Positions 11,622-25,500 are shown, numbered from the stretch's first letter. The stretch is 64,000 bases of DNA from Anthopleura xanthogrammica (GCA_964019055.1 OZ025222.1:8774029-8838028); one strand, 5' to 3'. Numbers and translations are program-made. Notes: generated by a model from the letters alone, not told the origin.

Positions 11622-14357
11622 ATGATTAAACTATTTTCGCTTAAACAACAGAAAAAGGAAGGCGAAGGTGCGAAGAGTGGAACAAAGAGGGCCTCAGCAG
11701 CACAGCTAAGGCTACAGAAAGGTGCGGCAAGGGTGAATATAACCGTGTTGTGTCATATAATCTTACTGGTTTGTGCAAAGAAATGCGTTGGTTAGGTGAC
11801 TACTCTCTTCATAAAACACTCCATTTTCTCCAACTTTTCGTTTCTGCATCTCTATATTTCTCATTGAGCGACGTTCTCCTTTCTCTGAAGACACCATTTC
11901 GACAAAAGAACCATAGCTTGAAGGTTTTGTTTGGAATTGTGAACGAAATTTGTCACTTTTATTGGTTGTCTTCTACTACCTCACGCAATAGGCTTTAAAT
12001 ATCCTCCAAAAAAATTATATATTAAATTTTTCTTTCGATAATTTTGAATATTTATACTTTAAAGTTGTACCATTGTTAATATATTTGTGATTTTATCTGT
12101 GATTTTATTTTTGAATCGAAAAGTAACTTCATGCAATACAAGCTATGGCGTGATACAAAGACTTCATACAACATGTTACTTTGAACAAAAAAAAATCTTA
12201 TTCTTATGGCAAAAATCCCAAGATTTTTTTATCTTTGAAATTCTTACAGCAGAGATTATAGTATCATTTATGTATTTCCTGTGACCTTGCCTTCTTCAAA
12301 TATTTCCATCAGAATACATCTCCAAGCCTTAAAATGTAATTTTAAATTTATTCTTAAGTATTAGCTTTCTCCCCCTCCCCCCCCCCCCCCCTCAGCTCCC
12401 CCTACAGTAGTCCATTTGCTCAACTGGTCACAAAACCCAACCCCTTAAATAAAGCCAGTATCCCAGATGTGGAAAGATCACCTCTGTATAAATTTAGTAA
12501 GAAGGCAACATTTCAGCTCTTAACATGTGACACAGGAGATCAAATATTTTATTACATTTGTCAGGAATTTCATCAGAAGCTGGGAAATTTGGCGTCAACT
12601 TTCCATATCTGAGCTGCTGACTTTTTGCCATGTCCCAATCGTATCTGTTAATTAATTGATACAGCCATCTAATTATACAAACGATACTTCTACTTGAAAT
12701 TTTAATGAATATTCCAGGTTTGTATGGAAAAATTTGGCTGGCAAGCTTTTGCTTTCCAGTGCATTTTCCTATACATATGGGAAGTTGTTTCAGGGTTGGA
12801 TCTGTGAGTTAGCCATGCCCTGACTTAGATCAGCCCAGAGGTTGTTTCAGGGTTCTATCTGTGAGTTAGCCATGCCCTGACTTAGATCAGCCCAGAGGTT
12901 GTTTCAGGGTTCTATCTGTGAGTTAGCCATGCCCTGACTTAGATCAGCCCAGAGGTTGTTTCAGGGTTCTATCTGTGAGTTAGCCATGCCCTGACTTAGA
13001 TCAGCCCAGAGGTTGGTTCAGGGTTCTATCTGTGAGTTAGCCATACCCTGACTTAGATCAGCCCAGAGGTTGTTTCAGGGTTCTATCTGTGAGTTAGCCA
13101 TGCCCTGACTTAGATCAGCCCAGAGGTTGTTTCAGGGTTCACTCTTTTCATTTCATTTGTTCTAGATATCAGTGAACTGTGTTTACCCAGAACATGTCAG
13201 ACAGAATTCCCAGACCCTGATGATCTTCTAAATTTCAAGTTAAATATTTCACCAGATGAGGTAAATGACTGTCCTTTCATTAAATGTTTTGTAAAAATAA
13301 TTTCATTTCATGATCATGAGATATCAAATAGGCCATGTCTGAGAAATTAAATTTAGCACAATACCCAGGCTGCCTGAAATAAAATGTATAAAATGTCAAA
13401 AGGATTGATAGATATAGTGCAGTAGATTCACTTATCCTTAGAATGCAGTGGAAAACTCTCAAAGATCAGGAGAGAACAAACAAGCAACTTGAAAAACATG
13501 ATACATGCGCACTGAGCCCTGGGGGACTCAAGGCAAGCCCTTTCATGATGCTTATCTCTGTTTTTCAATATCATATTGAGAATCCAATCACAGTAAAACC
13601 AGCACTGAGTAAGAGAAAAAAACTTGGAAATATTTTTTATCCTATAATTTAACTAATGTATTATTAAGTAATTTAAGTGATGTATATTATTCGCGGTTGA
13701 TGGCTACTGGAGAGTAGCTGAAATATTCTAAAGTGAAATAATGTTTAACCTTCCAGCAGAGTTGATCTCCATTCCCGAAAGGAATTATGGGTCACTATTT
13801 TTGGTTAGCATTTTTCGAGTATTTTCCAAGTATACAACATAGACTTTTCTTGTTGATTGAAATAAAATTCTGCCATGAGTTCGACTAGTGTTTATGATTA
13901 ATTTAAAGAAGGAAGAACTCGTATTTCATAAATTCTCTTAGCAGAATAATGGGAAATGCTAATCAAAATACAATGACAAATCCTCAATTCTGATTGGTTG
14001 ACCTTGAATTTGTTCTGAAGGTCAACTCAGCTGGTTCTTGTTAGAGCTTCCTTATACAAAATTTATGCCCAAAAGAACACTTTTAAGTAATGTATTACTT
14101 AAAATTTTACATTTTTATAGGGATTCTACAGATATGGAAGATTTGTATTTAGTTTTAAGGTAAGCTACTGCCAGGGTTTTGCACAGGTTTTTGGAAGTCT
14201 TTGAAAGTTTTGGAAATTTTAAAAAACACTTTACTAATAATTTATTGTAACTTTCAGGTTGGACCTGGATATCCTCATGATGCTCCAAAAGTGAAATGTG
14301 AAACAAAGGTATTAATTTCTATGCCGTGCATTATCTGATGATGATGATGGATGTTTG

Positions 14358-14394
<37 letters not shown>

Positions 14395-17388
14395 TGTTTG
14401 TCATGATGATGATGATGATGATGGATGCTTGTGATGATGATGGTCGTGGCGAAGTTCATGATGATGATGATGATGATGGATGCTTATGATGATGGTGGCG
14501 ATGGTCATGATGATGATGATGATGGCGCATGATCGCTGGTTATATTATCTTAATGCAGGATGATCATGATGATGCTTGGTGAAGGTGATGTCAAAGTTTG
14601 ATGCTGGATGATATTTATGATGTTGCTGGATGATAGCAATGATGATGATGAAAATGATGGCCTGATGACAGTGATGCTACTGATGGTGATGATGACAATG
14701 ATGTTACTGCACGATGGTGATCACAGTTGGTGATGATAATGTCAGATAATAATGTTATTGAAGATGTATCTATGAGCTACAGAAAGTCAAAGTGATCCAG
14801 ATTTCTATATATTTTGTCGGGTTTGCCCCAATTCAAAATGGCCGCCGAAAACCGTGAATTGGTCTATTATATTTCATCAGCTGTCTATACAGATACAGTA
14901 TTATTTACTGACAAGCTTATGCGGTTTTTTTAGGTTTACCATCCTAATATTGACCTGGAAGGAAACATCTGTTTAAATATTTTAAGGTAAGCTGCTCAGG
15001 AAATGTCAACATGACATATACTTTCCTTCTTTTAGACCATTTGGATTGCACTTGAGAATAGACCTCTTTCTCCTGACGTTTAAGCAGCTCAATTTGGAGG
15101 GTAAAACAAAAGAATTTTAATCCCTTGAGAATTGGAACCTATCATTTTGCCCTCCAAATTGAGCTGCATTCCAACGTGCAAGGGGTCTATAGCTACTCCT
15201 CATAGCACAACAATGACGCAAAAGTATGACCACATTTAAAGGGGGCACTTGGATGAAAATCGATGAAAATTGGAAATGCCTTGAAACTTGGTTAAACTTA
15301 TCTATATGGCCCCAATAGTAGCCAAGAAACATATTTTCTTCACAGTCAAAATTTGCGGATAAAAATTATATATTTTTTTCAGCATCTAAATTGTGAGTAA
15401 AATTAATGATATCATTTACTCAACCCTGTTGTTCTTTTAGTTTTTAAAACAAAATTTCTCAACTGCGAGTGGCTTCCAGGCTAAAATTTTTTCCAATCTG
15501 GTTTTCATAATCATGATTGAGTAATATTGTTCTTAAATACTTGAACTATTCGGACTTTCAAAATATGGGGTGTTTTCATCCAAGTGCCCCTTTAATGTCT
15601 TCATATACTTCTGTGTGAACAGGCTTTTAGCTGCCAAACTGGCTTTTACATGCCTAATCATATCCATTTTGAAATCATTAGCAAATCCTGCAATCTGATT
15701 GGCTACAAAGTGTGCGATTTAAGCATTTATTTTTTAACCAGTGTGCTGTGCATCACTAATCTTCTAATTCTTTTATTCTTATTTCTTTTTAATAGAGAAG
15801 ACTGGAAACCTGTCTTGACCATAAACTCCATTATCTATGGATTACAATATCTTTTTTTGGTAAGCTGGCTTCTTTTGCAGTGCCTTGCATTTTGGCCAAT
15901 AGACATTACTTCCACTTGTATCTAGAAGCTTCACGTATTTTTTAAAATTTTCTCTTTTCTTTTTAGGAACCAAACCCCGATGATCCTTTAAACAAAGGTG
16001 AGCAAAGATTGCTTCATGCTAAACTATTCTATACTAGTTGCACTTCATTAATGAAAAGTCCTTGAAAGACATATAGTATAAGAGAAGTCCTTGATTCAAT
16101 TGGAATTCAATGGAATGCCTGGCTGCAGTAAGCAGCCGTTAGTGGGAAGGGATTTTGAGACCGACACTAAGAACGGCTCCAAAGGAGACTTTTGATTCAA
16201 TATTGCACTCACGTTTGATACACCTCTTTACCTTGGACATAATGTTTTCCCATTTCAGACCATGTGTCATTCTCTTGAGAATAAGATTCTTTGTTTGAGT
16301 TCTATCCATATTCATGTGTCTTCTCATGGGCAACTGTTAAACAAAGAAATGATACTCTAGGGATACACGTGGTCTGAAATGGGAAAGTATTACATGCCCA
16401 TTTCAGTGTTATGACATGTTATTAGCCATTGCAAGGTAAAAACTTGGTTGAGTTCGTACTACAGTGCATTGTTGGACTTTTTAGGGTGAAATAGATGCCA
16501 TCTTAGAACTGTCCCCTAAAACAGTCCCATAATGTAATGTAGTACGAACTCAACCAAGTTTTTACCTTGCAATGGCTAATAGCATGTCATAACACTGAAA
16601 TGGGCATGTAATGGCCAACTCGACCCAGTTTTTTCCCCTCAACCTTGGAACATGATTGAGTCACATGACTAGCATTATGGAAGCCATTTCAATGTTACAG
16701 CTTATTATACCTTTCCAACTCATGCAAAACCTTACCAGTCCTATACAGTCAGCTCTTTCAAAAAAGGCTGGTGAAGGTTTTGTTGCTTGTTGCCTGTTAC
16801 TTGTACATACCAAGCCCAAAATGCATTGTGGGTGATGTGAATAGACCATTTCACGGTTGTCGTCAATCAACCTCAGCCTCGATAGTGTATAATATATTCT
16901 TTAGAATTTGACTACAGCTCACGGTAATTTAAGGAATGTACACATTATCAAACAATTGAAACACTTAAAAATTCCACAGGCTTAAGTCAAATTCTAAAGA
17001 ATAAATTACATGCTATCAAGGCTGAGGTTGATCGACGAGAACTGTGAAATGTTCTATTCAAGCAAATATGGAATTTTCCCAATTTTTTTCTGCAAATTTT
17101 TCCAGCATAGTTTCTTCTGTGCTGACATGATTTACATATGAATATAATATATTTCAAGCTTGATAAGTAAGCAACATGCAGCATTGAAGCAACAAAACCT
17201 TCACCAACTTTTTTTTTTTTTAAATAGCTGTATAACCATTAATAATATTACATGTTTTTTTCCTTTTGCCTTCAGAAGCGGCAGAGGTACTCCGAACAAA
17301 TCGACGGCTCTTTGAACAAAATGTCCAAAAAGCAATGAGAGGAGGTTACGTAGGAAGTGTGTATTTTGAACGATGTCTAGTCAAATAG
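11622..17388 (+). CDS. UBE2M: NEDD8-conjugating enzyme E2 M (UBC12)
   Basis: Eight exons: 11622-11721, 13166-13260, 14121-14159, 14258-14308, 14934-14986, 15796-15859, 15967-15997 and 17276-17388. They encode 181 residues; human UBE2M has 183. The enzyme takes NEDD8 from the NAE1-UBA3 E1 and passes it to cullins, which activates cullin-RING ubiquitin ligases. The family's own N-terminal extension, [12 protein letters not shown], which docks on the E1 and, N-acetylated, on DCN1-type E3s, is kept. The E2 core shows the HPN motif (98-100) and catalytic cysteine C108 in NICLNIL, followed by EDWKPVLTI and [17 protein letters not shown]. The protein ends YFERCLVK. Donor 1 is GTGCGG, weaker than the rest. 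Introns carry a minisatellite, a GAT array and two MITEs. It is divergent from FBXO47 and upstream of, and parallel to, the aminotransferase gene. Confidence 0.97.
12784..13141. repeat. 57-bp minisatellite, block B
   Basis: About six copies in UBE2M intron 1, in the opposite orientation to block A. The period is 57 bases (unit starts at 12844, 12901, 12958). The array stops about 25 bases before the exon 2 acceptor at 13165, so it replaces most of the usual branch-point region. Confidence 0.97.
14335..14760. repeat. GAT trinucleotide array and its decayed tail
   Basis: GATGAT runs with interruptions (14335-14530), then a looser tail of TGATGATG-like words to about 14760, in UBE2M intron 4. 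Confidence 0.9.
15059..15189. mobile_element. CRE-carrying hairpin MITE, copy 3
   Basis: In UBE2M intron 5. Inverted arms around 'gcagctcaatttggagggta' and 'ccctccaaattgagctgcat', ending aaggggtcta. Confidence 0.88.
15645..15740. repeat. Interspersed repeat shared with 52.8 kb
   Basis: The sequence 'tcatatccattttgaaatca', 'ttagcaaatcctgcaatctg' and 'attggctacaaagtgtgcga' recurs inverted at about 52830-52920. Dispersed element fragment of unknown class in UBE2M intron 5. Confidence 0.75.
16150..16400. mobile_element. Single-unit member of the 102-bp repeat family
   Basis: In UBE2M intron 7. One unit of the 102-bp sequence is flanked on both sides by inverted 'cccatttcagaccatgtgtc' type ends. 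This suggests that the tandem arrays elsewhere are expanded cores of a terminal-inverted-repeat element. Confidence 0.75.
16391..16610. mobile_element. 220-bp palindromic MITE
   Basis: The arms run from TACATGCCCATTTCAGTG to the inverse CACTGAAATGGGCATGTA. Inner arms are 'gttgagttcgtactac' and 'gtagtacgaactcaac'. About 80 bases of each arm pair almost perfectly. Only copy of this family in the window. Confidence 0.88.
16842..17057. mobile_element. 216-bp palindromic MITE, copy 1
   Basis: In UBE2M intron 7. Begins tagaccatttcacggttgtc and ends gaactgtgaaatgttcta. A second copy of identical length lies at 33072-33287. The centre contains inverted 'attctttagaatttgact' arms. Confidence 0.9.
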
Positions 17389-17407
17389 TATCGCATTACA
17401 ACAAGCA

Positions 17408-17413
17408 AATAAA
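17408..17413 (+). terminator. Poly(A) signal of UBE2M
   Basis: AATAAA 20 bases after the UBE2M stop codon. Other A/T-rich candidates follow, so actual use is uncertain. Confidence 0.5.
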
Positions 17414-17721
17414 ATAACAAAAATAATGGCAGAAATGTATTTAAGAACAAAGCAATGTATTTAGGACGGCACTAACAAGGACAGACAGACACAAATTTAG
17501 TACCAGACAAGCTTTAGAGCTGTACACTTAGCCTTGAATAATGAATGTTAACATATTTTTATTACAATACGTGTGATGTCTTGTAAATACACAACTGTAC
17601 TTTTCAGATTAGGGAAAAACAAAGCTTCGTTTACATCTCAATGTGTTTCATTTTAATAATCTGTGTGGGATAACTCTTCCCTGGCTTCCAGAGGAACTTT
17701 TTTCATTGATGTAAAGAGGTT

Positions 17722-17960
17722 AATAGCCAATGTGCATGAGCTCGAAATTCTAGCACAAAGCATAATGGGAAAGTGAGTTATTATGCTTTTTTGGCTCCTG
17801 TAAAAATTCATCTGACAATTTTTCCTTCAACATTTTCTATGGAAATAAAAGGATTTCAGCAGAAGAAAATCAGAGTAATTTTTTTTCTGATAGTTCCTTT
17901 GATTTCCCTGTTTCATTTTTAAAGAACTCACTTTCCCAGAGTGCTTTGTGAGCTTTGATG
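17722..17960. mobile_element. About 250-bp MITE, 'caataggcaatgtgcat' family, copy 1
   Basis: One end reads taatagccaatgtgcatgag, the other ctttgtgagctttgatgagt. Inner inverted ends are 'gggaaagtgagtt' and 'aactcactttccc'. Copies 2 and 3 are at 21328-21582 and 33771-34025. Confidence 0.85.
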
Positions 17961-18239
17961 AGTGGCAGTTTCACCGCTCTCTTTAAATCTGTGGAAAAAA
18001 ATCCCTCTGAAAACCAGGGTAGTCAAACTCTTCTTCACCTTTATCGCACTAGCATTACATAAGATATTTGATTTATCTTGAAAAGGATTTTACTATGAAA
18101 TTTTTCACATCAATTTTAGCAAAATTGCAAAGTTTCATAAAGATTGCCCTTAAACTGACGAAGTTCTGAATTTTTGACATTATTATCCATCCCATCTCCA
18201 ATAAATGATCTGATAAACCCTTAGAGCTTTTTAGCTTCT

Positions 18240-19340
18240 CCAATTTCAGACCACTAGTCATTCCCAAGAGTATCATTTCTTTGTTTAACGGTTGTGCATA
18301 GGAAGACACATGAATATGGATACAACTCAAACAAAGAATCTTATTCTCAAGACCACTAGTCATTCCCTAGAGTATCATTTCTTTGTTTAACGGTTGTGCA
18401 TAGGAAGACACATGAATATGGATACAACTCAAACAAAGAATCTTATTCTCAAGACCATGTGTCATTCCCTAGAGTATCATTTCTTTGTTTAACAGTTGTG
18501 CATGAGAAGACACATGAATATGGATACAACTCAAACAAAGAATCTTATTCTCAAGACCACTAGTCATTCCCTAGAGTATCATTTCTTTGTTTAACGGTTG
18601 TGCATAGGAAGACACATGAATATGGATACAACTCAAACAAAGAATCTTATTCTCAAGACCATGTGTCATTCCCTAGAGTATCATTTCTTTGTTTAACAGT
18701 TGTGCATGAGAAGACACATGAATATGGATACAACTCAAACAAAGAATCTTATTCTCAAGACCACTAGTCATTCCCTAGAGTATCATTTCTTTGTTTAACG
18801 GTTGTGCATAGGAAGACACATGAATATGGATACAACTCAAACAAAGAATCTTATTCTCAAGACCATGTGTCATTCCCTAGAGTATCATTTCTTTGTTTAA
18901 TGGTTGTGCATGAGAAGACACATGAATATGGATACAACTCAAACAAAGAATCTTATTCTCAGGACCACATGTCATTCCCTAGAGTATCATTTCTTTGTTT
19001 AATGGTTGTACATGAGAAGACACATGAATATGGATACAACTCAAACAAAGAATCTTATTCTCAAGACCACGTGTCATTCCCTAGAGTATCATTTCTTTGT
19101 TTAACGGTGGTACACAAGAAGACACATGAATATGGATACAACTCAAACAAAGAATCTTATTCTCAAGACCACGTGTCATTCCCTAGAGTATCATTTCTTT
19201 GTTTAACGGTGGTACACAAGAAGACACATGAATATGGATACAACTCAAACAGAGAATCTTATTCAGTCAAGAGAATGACATGTTTTGAAACGGGAAAATA
19301 TGACCAAATAATGTCTAAGTAAAGAGGTCTTGGATCATTA
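18240..19340. repeat. 102-bp tandem array, about 10 units
   Basis: Unit starts fall at 18251, 18353, 18455 and so on to 19169, a strict 102-base period. Each unit contains 'tatcatttctttgtttaac' and 'acacatgaatatggatacaa'. Since 102 is a multiple of three and one frame lacks stops, an artefactual 172-codon frame (18804-19322) runs through it. Units differ mainly in the ccactag / ccatgtg / ccacgtg word. Confidence 0.96.
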
Positions 19341-19546
19341 TTTCAGACCACACGTCATTCTTTTGAGAATAAGATTCTGTTTCTAATGGCTGTGCATGAG
19401 AAGGCACATGAGCATAGATACTACGTGCTCTGAAGTGGTAAAACAATACGCCTAGTCATGCAGAAAATCATGTGTTTCGGAAAGAGTTTGGGCTTCCTGT
19501 GGTGATAAATATTTTACTTAATCTCATGCATTCAAGGATTTTCAAA

Positions 19547-22500
19547 ATGGCGGCGAAAATGAATTTTTTAAGACTAGCGAAACTTTACAATTCTTCACTA
19601 TTTAGTCGTTTAATTCCAAAACAAAAACTACTCGCAGCTTCACTGGTAAGTCTTATATTATGATTTTCTACTCTGTCATTCTTTCTTGGACGTTTTTTTT
19701 GATAAATAACTGCACAATTTTTTTTTGTAAGTGTGTCGTAGTTTTGGTTGAAAATCGAAGAATTTTGTACCTTTTTTATAACATTATTTATTAAGTTTGT
19801 ATTGTGTTAGATGGTAAAATTGTCGTCTAAATTTAATATTTTGTATCTTAGGTCCGCTTCCAGTCGACTTATCAAGATATACAAGTAATAAGCTTATGTA
19901 TTTGATATTAACTTAAAAGTTTTACTTTTGTAAATAAGCATGCAACGTTAGCTTTGTTCATATTTTTAATGTTTGATCAAATAAGGAACTAAGTTCAAGC
20001 TAAACATGACTCTTTGATACTCCTTGAGCTCTTACAATACTGCTAGAATTTCAATCTTATCAACAGCTCTTGGAAAGACCCTTGATAAGTACTAGAATAA
20101 CAAGTAAGATTGGTAACCTTACAAATACTGTAGGGGCGATAGGGAGGGGAGGGGTGGTATCCAAACAGCGTTACCTTACATATAGGGGCGATGGGGAGGG
20201 GAGGGGTGGTATCCAAACAACATTACCTTACATATAGGGGCGATGGGGAGGGGAGGGGTGGTCTCCAAACAACGTCATATGTTGTCCTTTATCATGATAT
20301 AAGCAGAAAAAATTATTGACTAACATCATTTTGGGGATTTATGGATCAAATATGTATCATCACCATCATCATCATCATCATCACCATTATCATCATCACC
20401 ATCACCAACATAATCATCACCATCATCACCATCATCACCATCATCATCCCTATCATCACCATCATCATCATCATCATCATCGCCATCATCCCTATCATCA
20501 TCATCATCATCATCACTATCATCATCAGCATCATCATCATCACCATCAATAACAAAAATATCCTCATAATACTATTATTGTAAAATTGAAGAAAACAAAT
20601 TGTATCTTTATTCTAGTTTAACAAACTTACTGTGAATGAAAGCACTAAACCAAAACCCAAACCAGACAACAACATGCTTGTGTTTGGTAAAGAATTCAGT
20701 GATCATTACCTGAGGGTAGAATGGACTGAGAGTAACGGATGGGATGCTCCAAAGATCCTACCATATGGCGATCTTGTATTACCTCCGTCTGCATCAGCTC
20801 TACACTATGGTCTAGAGGTAATTATCTAAAAATATTATTTAATTCAAAATCCTGAACTGGGAGCCAAAAACTTACAAATAGAGCTATTTTTCAGCAGTAT
20901 CTCACTGCTTTAATCATAACAAAGTTAGAAAAGAATGTCGTAAAACGTAAAATGGGAGTTCATAACCAAACAAGGCACAAGGTCTCTGTTTTTGCATTTT
21001 TTCGATAGGCGGAGTTCGTACAAGTACATCGATGTTACGATATCAAGACATCAAAGTGAAGTGCCGATACCTAATTGGTTAGCAGTAAAGAACACAATTA
21101 AAAGTTGTCAAAGATGTCAAGAAGTTGTCAAAAACAAATCAAAAATTTTCGGAAGTGTTCACGGTACGGCGTGTAGCACAGTAATTGATACATCATCTGA
21201 ATGAATTTTTCGAGGAGTCGGACTAAAAAACAAAAACAGTTAAAAAAAAGGTTTCAGAAAATCAATTAATACTAGTTAATAACATTGTATTGCTATATTA
21301 TATTAAAAAATGCTGCAGTCCTCTCCCCAATAGGCAATGTGCATCAAAGCTAACAAAGAACTCTGGGAAAGTGAGTTCTTTAAAAATGTAACAGGGAAAT
21401 CAAAGGAACTATCAGAAAAAAAATTACTCTGTTATTTTCGTCTGCTGAAATCCTTTTATTTCTATAGAAAATGTTGAAGGAAAAGTTGTCAGATGAATTT
21501 TAAGAGGAGCCAAAAAAGCGTAAGAACTCACTTTCCCATCATGCTTTGTGCTAGAATTTCGAGCTCATGCCATTGGCTATTGACTCTCAATTGTTAGAGA
21601 AATGAATACAAGTATCATTTAAATTAAATTTCCAAGTTAAATAATATTTTTCATCCTATTGTTAGTGTTTTGAAGGGATGAAGGCATACAGAGGGGTTGA
21701 TAACAAGATAAGGTTGTTCAGGCCACTGGAGAACATGAAGAGAATGAACCACTCTGCGGAAAGAGCATGCCTACCTGTAAGTAAGGATAAAACTAGGTAG
21801 ATCATTATAAGGAGTTAAAAAAAGACAAGACATTGAATTGTTCAAGAAGTCTGTCCTCTCATAAAAGTCATGTCCTCTCTATGGCAGCCTTCTTGCAGCT
21901 GGGTGTATGTGTATGTATATGTTATAGCGTTTTGTTTCTTATTATTTTGCGCATTTGATCATCGAGTCATGTTAAAATGCGCCTTATAAGCATTAAACAT
22001 TATTATTATTATAAATATTTTTATTTTTTATTGTTCGTCTACTTTTTAGAATTTTGACAGTGAGGAGATGGTGAAATGTATCCGTCAGCTGGTCAAACTG
22101 GATCAAGAATGGGTGCCATACTCTGATACATGCTCACTGTACATCAGACCTACCCTTATTGGTACACAGGTATTAGAGTATTGCTTGAGTTTTCCATTTT
22201 CTCTTTATCGCTTACTAATATTATGTGAAAATTGTATTTTTTCTTCTAGCCAACCCTTGGAGTGAACAAAGCCAACAGTGCCTTACTCTACGTCATCCTA
22301 TCCCCCGTTGGTCCGTACTTCAAGACAGGTACATTTAACCCTGTGGCATTGTTAGCAGATCCACAGTACGTCAGGGCGTGGCCTGGAGGTGTTGGTGACT
22401 GTAAAATGGGAGGGTGAGTACAACACATTTTTGCAGGAGCATGCCTTCCCCAGGAGAAAGGGAAAGGTCTGAGCAGGTTATGACATAGTATCCAATAAAT

Positions 22501-25500
22501 TACCTCCCCCATGGAGGGGGATTGGAATTTCCAAGGGGTGGGGAGGGTCTGAGGAGGGTATATTGTAAGTTCCAGAAAACATCCATACCTCCCCCACAGA
22601 AAGGGATTGGGATTTCCAAGGGGTGGGGAGAGTCTGAGGAGGGTATATTGTGTAGCACCACAGGGAGCCCAATTTAGATAAAAGTAAAAAATGAAAATAA
22701 AATCGGAAACAAATCGCGTTTAATTAATTTTTTTAAATTCCAGGTCAAGATAATTTCCTCTACAATACGAATGAGCAAAAAAATCCGTAAAAAATGAACT
22801 AAAACATTTTTTTCGCGCGCGCCTTTGTTTTCCAATGTAATTTCCCTATGGTATCCTATGTGTGGATTTATGTCAATATAATTTAACTTCGTATTGTAGA
22901 GGACATTATCTTGACCTGGAATTTAAAAAAATTAATTAAACGCGATTTTTTTCCGATTTTTTTTTCACTTTTTACTTTTATCTAAATTGGGCTCCCTGTG
23001 GTAGCACCAGAAAATATCCAGATGTTCATAGGGTCCCATCGCGTGTGATAACTTGAAGGATGTCTCCGTAGGTTAGAACTATGCCAGCTACTCTAGGAAA
23101 ATACTTTGAAAAAGCACAAACAACTGCATGTATTGTTATCTTTTTTCTTTTAGTAATTATGGACCAACCATTCTGGCCCAATTGCATGCCGAAAGACAAG
23201 GTTTACAGCAGGTGTTGTGGCTGTTTGGAGATGACCATCAGGTAGGTTACCACTGTTTTTATTGCTTCACACTCATTGAGATAACAGCCGTGACTTGGAA
23301 ATTGGGCAATACGCTGCCTTCAATCAGAGTAATAATAATTATTGTAAAGGTACTAAACAATTTATTTAATTGAAAATAGCATATTCCCAATTTCCCAAAA
23401 GATCTTTTTCGAATTTGTAAAAGACTGCTGTGTTCCTTGACTACAGATTCAACTACGCAGGGTCAGTCTCAATTTTGTGTAGAATATTCATGTGTTCCAG
23501 TGAAGGTCCATGAAATTTCAAAGTGTTCGTTCTGTTGAAGTTAAGCATTCTTTACATGTTTCAAATATCCCATTGAGAAATTCAGTAAAAGCCAGTAAAT
23601 TCAGCAAAAAGTTTGATAATGTATGTGATTGAAGCTGAGCCATCTTGAATTTAGCTTAACATTCCAAAGACGGTATCAAAACTCCTAATTTGCATATCTG
23701 AATATTCCAGAGCATGGTGATGGTGTTATGCGTTTCAACCCTCTTATAAGTTTCTGGTCATCACTAATATCAGTGATACTTATGCTTTGAATGAGAAAGA
23801 GGATTATTTTTTATTTTATTCTAATTCTTTCCAGGTAACAGAAGTAGGAACGATGAATATGTTCATGTTGTGGACCAACAAAGCTGGAGGTAAACTTCGT
23901 AAGATTTTCCTTTTTAAATAGCTGACTTTTGATATTCTGGCTAAGTCATCACTCTAAAAGCAATTCAAGATAAGGCTCTGGGGAAATAATAATTGTTCGT
24001 TGGTTCTCTCCTGTGCTTTGAGGGTTTTTCCGGGTTCAATTCTCTGGTTTTTCCTCCCTCCTCAAAAATCATCTTCTAAATTCCAATTGGAATGCAGTGG
24101 AGGAAGAGCCACTCAGTCTGTGAATTCCACTGTTAATTCTCATTTATTTATTTTTTATTATTTTTATTTATATATTATTAGGATTAATATATAGACCCCT
24201 TTCACATAACGTCAAAGCAGCTTAATTTGGAGGACAAGACAAAAGAATTTCAATCTCCTGAGAATTGGAAACCTATTGCATCTTTTGTCCCCAAATTGAG
24301 CTGCATTCCGAATTGCTGCAAGGGGTTTGTTGTTTAGCCGGATAGGTGGAGTTTGTACATCGATGTTATGATATCGAGACATCAACGTGAAGCACCGATG
24401 CCTAATTCATTAGCGGTAAAAAAAAAGACAATTAAAAGTTGTCAAAAAGATGTTGAAAAGTTGTCAAAAATAAATCAAAAACTTGTGGAAAGGCTTCACG
24501 GTACTGCGCATAGCACTGTAAGATTTTGCAAATCATAATTAATTTTTTGTCAACTTTTTAGAAAAAGAATTGATTACTCCACCACTGAATGGTCTCATTC
24601 TGCCAGGAGTTACAAGAAAGTCTTTAATGGCTCTTGGCAAAAAATGGGTAAGGGAACAATTTCCACTGTTTTCATTTCTGCGTGTCCGTCAAGACAACAG
24701 TCGCAACATGGAAATCGGGCATTACACTGCCATCAATCAAATAAATTTGTTGGTAGACTTACACTCAGATTGCACAGGCTATATTGCTTGATTTAACAAG
24801 GCACACTCTGTTTAAAACATTTTTGCACCCACCTAAGATTTCATGGACTTTATGATACAAATTGATAAATTTAACCAAAAAATCATCACTTTGTGGCATT
24901 TTGAAAAAGAGCACATTTAAAAATTAAAATTGTTTTCCAAGATTTTGACCTTTTTTCAAAACAAATTTAAGATCAAGCAAGTCCAAAACTGTTAGATTTT
25001 GGAAATATATGGACTGATTTCATAACGTTATGGGACTTTAGACTGGTTTTCATAACGTTATGAACACTATGGTTCTCCATGGATTTTCCAATAGTATGGC
25101 TTAAAAACATCAATACTAGCTCTTTTTTTGAGAGTGCAAAAATTCAAAAACAGAGTGCGCTTTATTTTTCCATGTCGCGACTGTTGTTTGAATGAGCACA
25201 TGAAAATAAGGATAAAATATTTCATCAAGGTTCATGTTTCTCTTTAATCTCCTCGAAAAGTCCTGGAATTTGATTCCATTTTGAAATCTACACAGGGTGA
25301 ATTTAAGGTAACAGAAAAAGAATTTACAATGGAGGATGTCATCGATGGTGTGAACGAAAACAGAGTAAGTTTATATAATATTATATTATATAATAGTGTT
25401 TGTGTGTCAAGCCATGTTTATAGGTTACTGTATCCCTGGCAATAGTTTAAACTTTGAATGCCTCTCGGTCTATCTGTCAGCTTCTTTTAGTACTGTTTGT

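Larger units (their letters stand above)
17389..19546. other. Intergenic between UBE2M and the aminotransferase
   Basis: Holds the UBE2M 3' untranslated region with poly(A) signal, one MITE (17722-17960), the large 102-bp array (18240-19340), and the presumed aminotransferase promoter just below 19547, where no TATA box is clear. Confidence 0.6.

Noticed and set aside
18804..19322. 172-codon frame with five near-identical 34-residue repeats
   Set aside because: The DNA period is exactly 102 bases, so any stop-free frame stays open. Units elsewhere in the window have frame-breaking indels, and no start region or family likeness exists.
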